A DNA stretch of 5,631 nt, from positions 1 to 5,631 of the forward strand of contig JAGQIY010000219.1 of assembly GCA_020430865.1 (NCBI GenBank), given 5' to 3'. This DNA is from Myxococcales bacterium (lineage in GTDB: Bacteria > Myxococcota > Polyangia > Polyangiales > Polyangiaceae). Shown piece by piece: positions 1 through 5,077 of this stretch. The notes beneath the pieces were generated by a model. It ran no database searches. It was given only the letters and a program-made list of their open reading frames with translations, and was not told the DNA's origin. The position numbers were made by a program, and so were the translations under genes. Within the stretch, counting starts at the first letter, position 1. Each line of letters opens with the position of its first letter.

Positions 1-215
1 AGGGTCGAGACGAGGCGACCCTGGCCATGCTGGAGGTGCGCGCCAAGGAGCAGGTGCTGGCGCTGGCCGCGCTGAACGACAAGCAGTCGGTGGCTTCTCT
101 GGTCGGCGACCTGAAACAGATCGATCCGACCGACCCCCTCGTGGAGCGGATGGAGAAGCAGCTCGAGACCCATCGTCGTCGCCGCCTCGACGTGAGTCAC
201 ATCCTCCCGGAGTGA
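1..215 (+). CDS. C-terminal end of an unidentified helical protein (5' partial)
   Basis: The frame is open from base 3 to a TGA at 213-215 with no stop upstream, so this is best read as the last 70 or so residues of a gene that starts outside the window. An ATG at 27 exists but has no well-placed Shine-Dalgarno sequence, so I do not treat it as the start. The visible peptide is strongly helical and charged. It includes an Ala/Leu-rich helix (LALAALNDK), a DPTDPLVERMEKQL segment resembling the turn and second helix of TPR-like repeats, then a basic HRRRR stretch and the end DVSHILPE. No catalytic motif or membrane segment is visible. A TPR or other helical-repeat protein is possible, but the family is not recognised. 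Its stop lies 3 bp from the stop of the convergent lipoprotein gene. Confidence 0.55.
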   Translation, partial: GRDEATLAMLEVRAKEQVLALAALNDKQSVASLVGDLKQIDPTDPLVERMEKQLETHRRRRLDVSHILPE

Positions 216-218
216 AGC

Positions 219-659
219 TCAGTTCGCTGGCAGGTCCTGAGCGCCGGGGAGCTCACCACTGAAGCCGCAGACCTCGGAGCAAGCCGGGATGATGCATCCT
301 GACCAGGCAGCGACCAGCTGAATCGCCGGGTCGTCCAGCGAGGTCAGCCCAGCCTCGAAGCCGCACGGGATGCTGCAGTTGATTTGCTCCGAGCCACTCA
401 GATTGAAGCAGCTTCGCTCCAGCGAGCAGTCGATGATGCTGCTGCAAGCCTCGTTCTCCGCGCAGCGCCCGTAGGCTTCGGCGCAGTCGAGCGCCAGCGC
501 CGAATCACCCCGGGTGCACGCCAGGCACTCGTCGCTCAGGGCGCCGCCATCTCCCTGCGGAAGCTGTTGCTCGACCCCTGTCGTCGGCTCCAGATCGAGG
601 CACGCCCCGAGGCTCGATAGCCATAGCCCCAGGCCGACGCAAACCAGTGCCTTCCTCAT
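219..659 (-). CDS. Small cysteine-rich outer-membrane lipoprotein, function unknown
   Basis: This 146-residue protein has a short basic n-region (MRK), a hydrophobic core and a lipobox LGAC ending at Cys20, so it is predicted to be cut by signal peptidase II and lipidated. The residue after the Cys is Leu, not Asp, which fits outer-membrane sorting by the E. coli rule. The mature part has 12 further cysteines (45, 48, 59, 66, 72, 78, 84, 95, 99, 122, 127, 131), including one CxxC (45-48), enough for six disulfides in an oxidising compartment. A low-complexity tether (about 21-43) precedes the cysteine domain. The protein is acidic. Its ATG overlaps the stop of the receptor gene (ATGA), and GGAG lies 8 nt upstream, so it is the last gene of the operon. 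I do not recognise a named family. Similar spaced-cysteine lipoproteins are common in myxobacteria. A role as a surface partner of the receptor is inferred from gene order only. Confidence 0.8.
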   Translation of the reverse strand: MRKALVCVGLGLWLSSLGACLDLEPTTGVEQQLPQGDGGALSDECLACTRGDSALALDCAEAYGRCAENEACSSIIDCSLERSCFNLSGSEQINCSIPCGFEAGLTSLDDPAIQLVAAWSGCIIPACSEVCGFSGELPGAQDLPAN

Positions 660-671
660 AGCTGGTACTCC
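656..671 (-). promoter_or_regulatory. Coupled start of the lipoprotein gene (ATGA overlap plus internal Shine-Dalgarno)
   Basis: The receptor stop TGA (656-658) overlaps the lipoprotein ATG (657-659). GGAG (668-671, minus strand) sits 8 nt before the ATG within the last receptor codons. The arrangement repeats that of the previous junction, which supports a single three-gene translation unit. Confidence 0.7.
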
Positions 672-2824
672 AGGCCGACGAAGGCGCGAAAGCGATCCGT
701 CGGCGCCAGGCTCGGCGTCGGCTGGTCCGCGGTGGGTGTCTGCGTCGGCCCGATCACGAAGGGCACCCTGTCGGCCAGCGAGTAGTCGGCGCCAACGCGA
801 TAGCTCAGCCCACGCAGCGGAGGCACTTCGCCGCTGATCGTCGCCTTGAGCTCCAGCTGCGTCGGCGCGTATGGGCGCTCTGCCCAGCTCTGATCAGCGC
901 CCCGATCCGCGAGCCGCCGCGACGCCCAGAAGCCAGCCACCGTGAGCGTCGGTAGATCCTTGGGCAGGTCGTAGGCGACGCGTGCGTTCCCGAAATAGTG
1001 AGGTGCAACGGGCAGCTCTTCTCCGCTGTCGGGCTCCGCAATCGCGCTCGTCAGATTCGCTCCCCAGCTCAGGCCCGCCATCGAAAGCCCACCCTCGTAG
1101 CCCAGGCTCACACCATAGTTGTCGATGCCGTCGAGGTTGCGAAACTCCTGGTAGTCCGTCTGCGGCGCGATGAACGACAGCCGACCCTCCGCCACCGCGC
1201 GCTGCTTCTCGGCGTCGCTCAACGAGTGGAGGTTCACCAGCTTGCGCCAGCGCGACGCGAAGAGCGCGGTGCGCACATGGTGAGCGCCGACACGTTGCTC
1301 GACCGAGGCCTCGAACGAGCGCACGCGCTCGGGATCCAGCGACAGCGGCGCCAGGCGGAGGCCGGCGGTGAGCTCCGACTCGGTGTAGCTGGGCGCCCGA
1401 TAGGCCTCCGCGTAGGTGAACTTGAGGGTTCCACCCTCCCAGGGCACGACCGAAGCCGCGGCGCGCGGGGACACCACCAGCGGGAAGCGTGGGTCGTGAT
1501 CGATGCGCGCCCCCGCGTTCAAGCCGAGCCAGCGGTTCGGCGTGAAGGTCTGCTGGGCGTACGCACCGAAGACGAAGTCCTCCACCGTGAACGCGCCGGT
1601 CGAGTCCGTCACGATCTCGCCCGTGGCGGCGTCCTCGGTGTCCGATTTGGTGCCGGCGTAGCGATACTGGCCGTCGAAGCCCACCAGCGTCACGGCGGTC
1701 CCATCCTCGAACCAGTCGAACGCGCCGCGCAGCTCCGCACCCGCCCAGCGGCTCGCCCCGAGGAAGGTGACGCGGCAGGTCTCGGCGTTCAGGTAAAAGC
1801 AGGCGCTCTCGCGGGAGACATCCACACCGAGCGCGCTGTCATGGGTGTCGCCATAGCCACGCAAGGTGAGCTCCACTGCCGGGGTGACCAGCTTCTGGTA
1901 GCTGACGTCGATCCACGCCTGGCGCAGCAGGTGATCGCTGTCCGGATCGTCGAAGTCGGCATTACCGTATGGAACTCCGGAGCGATACGTGCTCGCCTGC
2001 AAGGTGACCTGGAGGTCGCCGCGCTTGAAGCGCAGAAGGCCAGCGGGCGCCTCGACGAAGCTGTCGTCATCGACCCGTCCCCCCCAGATCCCGGTGGCTG
2101 GACCATCGGGCGAGGTGCGGGTCGGTGCAGCGCTGATGGGGTCGATGCCAAGGTTCTGTCGATCGAGGTCGAAGCTGGGTCCGAAACGCTGGTAGTACTC
2201 CAAGGACGCGGTGATCTCCGCGGGTTCGCCGAACAGGTCGAACTCGTAGCCAGCGCCGGTCATCGCCCGCACACTGGTCAGCAACTCCGACTCGACCAGC
2301 AAGCGCGTGCCCTTGAAGTCCTTCGCGCGCTTGGTCACCACGTTGATCACGCCCAGCATGGCGTTGGAGCCATAGAGCACCGACCCGGGCCCCAGGATCA
2401 CCTCGATGCGATCCACCATTTCCAGGGGGATACCGGCGGAGCGATCGAAGCGCGCAGAGCCGGCCAGGGGCTCGTTGACGCTGTGGCCGTTGACCAGCAG
2501 CAGGAAGTGATTGCCCTCGTCGCCCGCCACCTGCACCCCGCGCGCCCCCAGGCCGCCGAGCTGCCCCGTGACGTCGCGCCCCGAGGTCGCCGCCCCGAAG
2601 GACAGGAAGTCCACTGCCTCGGCCACGGTATGAATGCCGAAGCGACGTAGATCCTGGGCCGGGATCACGGTCGAGGTACCCGGCGCGGTCGCCGAGACCT
2701 CCGCGGACTTGCTGGCGGCGGTGACCACGGTTTGATCCAGGAGACCCTCGAGATCTTCCTGAGCGCTCGCGAGCGCGGGCCACGCAACGACCCCCACCAG
2801 CAGGGAGAGCGGGAGGCGCTTCAT
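656..2824 (-). CDS. TonB-dependent outer-membrane receptor
   Basis: The 722-residue product has a Sec signal peptide (MKRLPLSLLVGVVAW, likely cut after ALASA at residue 21) followed by a candidate TonB box, QTVVTA, at 31-36. The plug domain runs from about 30 to 165 and carries classic motifs: LLLVNGHSVNEP (108-119) and VDRIEVILGPGSVLYGSNAM (137-156), then GVINVVTKRA. The rest is a predicted 22-strand beta barrel with the family's late signature YAEAYRAPSYTE (471-482). Length is normal for the family, and the frame is intact. Such receptors take up siderophores, cobalamin, metals or carbohydrates across the outer membrane using TonB-ExbBD energy. The substrate cannot be told from sequence. 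The N-terminal segment LLDQTVVTAASKSAEVSATAP resembles receptors often found beside YfiR/DUF4154 genes, which matches the upstream neighbour. Oddities are a Cys pair (342, 350), a Thr/Pro-rich last loop (692-709) and a final residue Leu instead of the usual aromatic. The start overlaps the upstream stop by ATGA and has GAAGG 7 nt upstream. Confidence 0.95.
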   Translation of the reverse strand: MKRLPLSLLVGVVAWPALASAQEDLEGLLDQTVVTAASKSAEVSATAPGTSTVIPAQDLRRFGIHTVAEAVDFLSFGAATSGRDVTGQLGGLGARGVQVAGDEGNHFLLLVNGHSVNEPLAGSARFDRSAGIPLEMVDRIEVILGPGSVLYGSNAMLGVINVVTKRAKDFKGTRLLVESELLTSVRAMTGAGYEFDLFGEPAEITASLEYYQRFGPSFDLDRQNLGIDPISAAPTRTSPDGPATGIWGGRVDDDSFVEAPAGLLRFKRGDLQVTLQASTYRSGVPYGNADFDDPDSDHLLRQAWIDVSYQKLVTPAVELTLRGYGDTHDSALGVDVSRESACFYLNAETCRVTFLGASRWAGAELRGAFDWFEDGTAVTLVGFDGQYRYAGTKSDTEDAATGEIVTDSTGAFTVEDFVFGAYAQQTFTPNRWLGLNAGARIDHDPRFPLVVSPRAAASVVPWEGGTLKFTYAEAYRAPSYTESELTAGLRLAPLSLDPERVRSFEASVEQRVGAHHVRTALFASRWRKLVNLHSLSDAEKQRAVAEGRLSFIAPQTDYQEFRNLDGIDNYGVSLGYEGGLSMAGLSWGANLTSAIAEPDSGEELPVAPHYFGNARVAYDLPKDLPTLTVAGFWASRRLADRGADQSWAERPYAPTQLELKATISGEVPPLRGLSYRVGADYSLADRVPFVIGPTQTPTADQPTPSLAPTDRFRAFVGLEYQL

Positions 2825-2836
2825 CGGTACACCTTC
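2821..2836 (-). promoter_or_regulatory. Coupled start of the receptor gene (ATGA overlap plus internal Shine-Dalgarno)
   Basis: The TGA stop of the YfiR-like gene (2821-2823) shares bases with the receptor ATG (2822-2824). GAAGG at 2832-2836 on the minus strand lies inside the YfiR-like coding end, 7 nt before the ATG. This fixes the receptor start and implies translational coupling. Confidence 0.7.
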
Positions 2837-3426
2837 GCCAGCCGCAGCAGCGACGACTTGAACGCGACGTTCTGTTGCTTGGCCTGGGTCAAGTTGACCT
2901 GCAGCTTGGGCTTGCCCCCGGAGAGATCGAAGCCCAGCACGATACCATCCGGCACGTGGCTCGCGACGGCGCTCACGCTCAGCACGTCGATCCCAATCAG
3001 GGCTCCGCGGATCTCGTCGACCGCATCCTCCAGGCCTGGTGTGACGTAGACGATGTCGAACGACTCCTCCTTGACCGCCTTCACGAGCTCCCTGGCGCCG
3101 TCATAGTCCCGACGGGTCTGGGTATGACCCAGTCCAGCGATCTTGGGTTCTCGCTCCAGGGCGGCGACGATGCGCTGCGCGGTGCGCTGGGACTCGGCGT
3201 CACTCGACGCCTGCAGCACCAGCACCCGGACCTTTCCACCGGCTCGCTCCTCCATGTTGCGGTCATAGGCGGCGACCTTCGCCAGCAGCTTCACCTGCAG
3301 ACGGATCGGCACTGTCACGTCTTGAGCCAGCACCACGCTTGGCGAGACCGCGCCCAGGGCGATCAGGCCGAGGCCACGCAGCAGCGCTCTGCGAGGCACT
3401 CGAGGGCTGGGAAAACACCGGAGCAT
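2821..3426 (-). CDS. YfiR/DUF4154-family secreted protein
   Basis: This is a 201-residue protein if it starts at the ATG at 3424-3426. An in-frame ATG at 3472-3474 would add 16 residues. I prefer the shorter form because it gives a compact signal peptide: twin arginines in PRRALLR (residues 11-17), a hydrophobic core, and a likely cut after SVVLA (34). Neither start has a convincing Shine-Dalgarno sequence. The mature domain fits YfiR/DUF4154: a leading LQVKLLAKVAAYDRN (DRN 55-57), a KVRVLVLQ strand, YVTPG (127-131), then KPKLQVNL (VNL 177-179) and the C-terminal SSLLRLAKV (191-199). P. aeruginosa YfiR is a periplasmic repressor of the diguanylate cyclase YfiN. Relatives in other phyla are often paired with TonB-dependent receptors and signalling kinases. 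The mature protein has no cysteine, so it lacks the disulfides of the Pseudomonas protein. It is the first gene of an operon with the receptor (ATGA overlap). The family call is from motif memory; the role is inferred. Confidence 0.78.
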   Translation of the reverse strand: MLRCFPSPRVPRRALLRGLGLIALGAVSPSVVLAQDVTVPIRLQVKLLAKVAAYDRNMEERAGGKVRVLVLQASSDAESQRTAQRIVAALEREPKIAGLGHTQTRRDYDGARELVKAVKEESFDIVYVTPGLEDAVDEIRGALIGIDVLSVSAVASHVPDGIVLGFDLSGGKPKLQVNLTQAKQQNVAFKSSLLRLAKVYR

Positions 3427-3475
3427 GGGCTGAACGACATGGACGGCCAGGAAGGGCGGAACATGTAATCCCATC

Positions 3476-3505
3476 AGAGTAGCGAGTGGTCCGTCGCACT
3501 TTCAA
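3476..3505 (-). promoter_or_regulatory. Weak sigma70-like promoter candidate for the YfiR-receptor-lipoprotein operon
   Basis: On the minus strand TTGAAA (3500-3505, 5 of 6 to the -35 consensus) is followed after 18 bp by TACTCT (3476-3481, 3 of 6 to the -10 consensus, keeping T1, A2 and T6). Transcription would begin near 3469, just after the ATG at 3474, which would make the ATG at 3426 the usable start with a leader of about 43 nt. The -10 is poor and GC-rich genomes often use other sigma factors, so this is only a candidate. Confidence 0.22.
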
Positions 3506-3549
3506 CCCTTGCATACACCTGCGAAGGCGTAGGCCGAGCTCGCCAGAGA

Positions 3550-3609
3550 CTCCTCGCCGGGCGTGGAGCTGGCGGTGATCGGCGCGGTAACGGCCGCAAA
3601 GGCGAGGAG
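3550..3609. repeat. Perfect 9-bp inverted repeat in the gap downstream of the methyltransferase gene
   Basis: CTCCTCGCC at 3550-3558 is the exact reverse complement of GGCGAGGAG at 3601-3609, separated by 42 nt. Inside the loop, on the minus strand, GCGG and CCGC flank a 6-nt CCGTTA, giving a nested small hairpin. The structure starts 9 bp past the methyltransferase stop (3619) and ends about 75 bp before the next operon. No T run follows on the minus strand, so it is not a standard intrinsic terminator. It could still end or attenuate transcription, or be an operator. Chance occurrence in GC-rich DNA is not excluded. Confidence 0.35.
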
Positions 3610-3618
3610 CCGAAGGCG

Positions 3619-4629
3619 CTAGGCGCGCGAGCGCAACAGGAAGCAGCGGTGGGCTGCGCGGCGCGCGAAGTCTTCTGCCTGCACCTGCTGGCTGATCTCG
3701 CGGATCTCGAAGCGCCTGGAGAACCCTTCGAGCCGCGGCTCGAAGCGCTGGTGATTGGTGGAGAAGAGGATGGTCCCACCGGGCTCGAGTACCTCCGCGA
3801 CACCTCGCAAGAGCTCTGGGTGGTCGCGCTGGATGTCGAGCGCGGCTGCGTTCAGGTTGCCAACGCTGGAGAAGCTCGGCGGATCCACGACCACGTAGTC
3901 CCAGCGCGCGCGCCGCTCCCTCACCCCCGAGAGAAACCTGGCAATATCTTCCTCGAGGAAACGATGCGCGCGGGGCTCCAGAGCGTTCAGCTCGAAGTTG
4001 CGCTCGGCCCACGCCAGGTAGCGCTTCGACAGATCGACGGTCGTCGTTTGCGCCCCGGCGCGCGCAGCGTAGACGCTGAAGCTGCCGGTGTAGGCGTAGA
4101 GGTTGAGGAATCGCGGCGCGCGGCCCAGGCGTGCGCCGAGCTCGGCGATGTCACGCCCCACGAGCGCGCGCGTCTCGCGATGATCGGGGAACAGGCCGGT
4201 GTCGACGAAGGACTCGAGATCGACCCAGAAGCGCTGGTCTGCTTCCCGAACCTCGAGCTGACAGCCTCGGCGACTCAGTCGCCCGTAGCGATGACCACGC
4301 TTGCCCGTGGTCCGCCGCTTCAGGTGCAAGCGGTCGGCGCGTTGCTCCGCGGGCAGATCGCTCAGCAAGGCCTCCGCCGCCGCGTCCGCCATGCGCTCGA
4401 GCCACGGCAAGGCCGAGGTCTGTTCGCGGACGTACTCCGCGATGACCAGGTGGCCGGCGTACCAGTCGACCGTCGCTCGAACCTCCGGGATGTCCCAGTC
4501 GTAGACTCGAAACGCCTCGACGTTGCGCCGGCCGAAGCGCGGCGCGAGGTGGCGAAATCGCTTGCGTAGCCGAGCGGCGAACATCTCGGCGTGGCGTTCC
4601 AGCGCCTCTTCGTCGACAACGCCCTTCAC
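3619..4629 (-). CDS. rlmK: RlmK-type 23S rRNA methyltransferase (class I SAM-dependent), stand-alone
   Basis: The 336-residue protein matches the C-terminal (RlmK) half of E. coli RlmKL, which makes N7-methylguanosine at 23S rRNA position 2069, and more broadly the COG1092 rRNA methyltransferases. In order it shows MFAARLRKRFRHL (16-28), ECFRVYD-like EAFRVYDWDIPEV (38-50), LHLKRR (101-106), VDTGLFPDHRETR (142-154), the SAM-binding motif I region FLNLYAYTGSFSVYAA (174-189), acidic VDLS (198-201), motif IV DPPSFS (249-254), DIQRDH (265-270) and a C-terminal FARRAAHRCF (321-330). In E. coli this domain is fused to RlmL (m2G2445); here there is no THUMP or RlmL part. The start is GTG at 4627-4629 with AAGGA 6 nt upstream, leaving 15 residues before the conserved MFAARL. 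Exact target position is inferred from homology; other COG1092 members methylate cytosine C5. The gene is divergent from the YciI-like gene. Confidence 0.9.
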   Translation of the reverse strand: MKGVVDEEALERHAEMFAARLRKRFRHLAPRFGRRNVEAFRVYDWDIPEVRATVDWYAGHLVIAEYVREQTSALPWLERMADAAAEALLSDLPAEQRADRLHLKRRTTGKRGHRYGRLSRRGCQLEVREADQRFWVDLESFVDTGLFPDHRETRALVGRDIAELGARLGRAPRFLNLYAYTGSFSVYAARAGAQTTTVDLSKRYLAWAERNFELNALEPRAHRFLEEDIARFLSGVRERRARWDYVVVDPPSFSSVGNLNAAALDIQRDHPELLRGVAEVLEPGGTILFSTNHQRFEPRLEGFSRRFEIREISQQVQAEDFARRAAHRCFLLRSRA

Positions 4630-4635
4630 AGCAGG

Positions 4636-4643
4636 TCCTTATA
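4636..4643 (-). promoter_or_regulatory. Shine-Dalgarno of the methyltransferase gene, overlapping a -10-like TATAAG
   Basis: On the minus strand the string TATAAGGA covers 4636-4643. AAGGA (4636-4640) is 6 nt before the GTG start and is a good ribosome binding site. The overlapping TATAAG (4638-4643) resembles a -10 box (5 of 6), but no good -35 lies 16-18 bp upstream, and transcription from it would give an almost leaderless message. I favour the ribosome-binding reading. Confidence 0.55.
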
Positions 4644-4687
4644 GCGCTTGCACCTGCGCCTCACACTGCAGATGCTCTGAGCGCGCG

Positions 4688-5062
4688 ATGAAGAGCTACC
4701 TGCTACTCCTGCGTCAGGGCGACCTGCGGCTTGGTCAGGCAGAGACGCGAGACCGCCTGCGTCCTCGCTTGCTGGAGTGGTGCGAGAAACTCAGCCAGGA
4801 AGCGCGCTTGATCACCCACGAGTCGCTGATCCACGACAACCGCTGCCGGGTGCGCAAGAGCGCGGACCGCTTGGTGATCGACGGCCCGTTCGCCGACAGT
4901 CGGGACCTGGTTATCGGCCTGCTGATCCTGCGCGCCGCAAACATCGGCGAAGCCGCTCGGCTGGCGGGGGAGTGCCCCAGCGTCTCGATGGGCGGCGAGG
5001 TCGAGGTGCGTGAAATCGAGGAGCCGCCACCCAGCTCCAAGCCGCTCGACGACGCGGGCTGA
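4688..5062 (+). CDS. YciI/DGPF-domain (YCII-related) small protein
   Basis: This 124-residue protein has the features of the YCII-related (DGPF) family: an N-terminal beta strand MKSYLLLLRQ, a helical stretch ending in KLSQEARLITHESL (about 34-47), the diagnostic VIDGPFADSRD (63-73), a strand VIGLLILRA, a helix IGEAARLAGECP, and the closing strand GGEVEVREIEE (102-112). The family adopts a ferredoxin-like dimeric fold. Most members have no established reaction, and some sit beside ECF sigma factors, which is not seen here. The chosen ATG at 4688 begins exactly at the conserved first strand. Longer in-frame readings back to 4523 overlap the methyltransferase gene on the other strand and look nothing like protein. 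The Shine-Dalgarno sequence is weak. A short Pro/Ser/Asp tail (113-124) follows the domain. The gene is divergent from the methyltransferase, with 58 bp between starts, and converges on the TPR gene. Confidence 0.85.
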   Translation: MKSYLLLLRQGDLRLGQAETRDRLRPRLLEWCEKLSQEARLITHESLIHDNRCRVRKSADRLVIDGPFADSRDLVIGLLILRAANIGEAARLAGECPSVSMGGEVEVREIEEPPPSSKPLDDAG

Positions 5063-5071
5063 TCCCGCTTT
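5054..5071 (+). terminator. Possible weak hairpin terminator of the YciI-like gene
   Basis: GCGGG (5054-5058) and CCCGC (5064-5068) form a perfect 5-bp GC stem around the loop CTGAT, which contains the stop codon (5060-5062). Three T residues follow (5069-5071). The stem and T run are short, so termination would be inefficient. On the minus strand the same stem lies just past the stop of the convergent gene but has no T run. Confidence 0.3.
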
Positions 5072-5077
5072 CGCCCG

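Noticed and set aside
998..2650. A 550-codon open frame on the plus strand
   Set aside because: It lies wholly antisense to the receptor gene, which has unmistakable family motifs. The product is rich in Arg, Gly, His and Val with no domain, as expected for the reverse frame of GC-rich coding DNA.
2067..2783. A 238-codon minus-strand frame inside the receptor gene
   Set aside because: It is a shifted frame of the plug-domain coding region, very rich in Gly and Arg; the receptor frame has the real motifs.
2875..3468. A 197-codon plus-strand frame opposite the YfiR-like gene
   Set aside because: It is a mirror frame of a gene with recognisable YfiR motifs; no supporting features.
3263..4012. 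A 249-codon minus-strand frame bridging the methyltransferase and YfiR-like genes
   Set aside because: It overlaps both real genes in another frame, is Arg/Ala rich and resembles no family. It does not suggest a frameshift, since both neighbours are intact.
3649..4569. A 306-codon open frame on the plus strand
   Set aside because: It is antisense to the RlmK-type gene, and its composition is typical of a mirror frame; no motif or start signal.
4523..4687. Upstream extension of the YciI-like gene to a TTG at 4523
   Set aside because: The added 55 residues are Ser/Arg/Cys rich, overlap the start of the divergent methyltransferase gene, and precede the conserved first strand, which begins at the ATG at 4688.
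4630..4687. Divergent promoters in the 58-bp spacer
   Set aside because: On the plus strand TTGCAC followed by GATGCT matches each consensus at only 3 of 6 positions, and on the minus strand TATAAG lacks a -35. Promoters must lie here or nearby, but I cannot place them.
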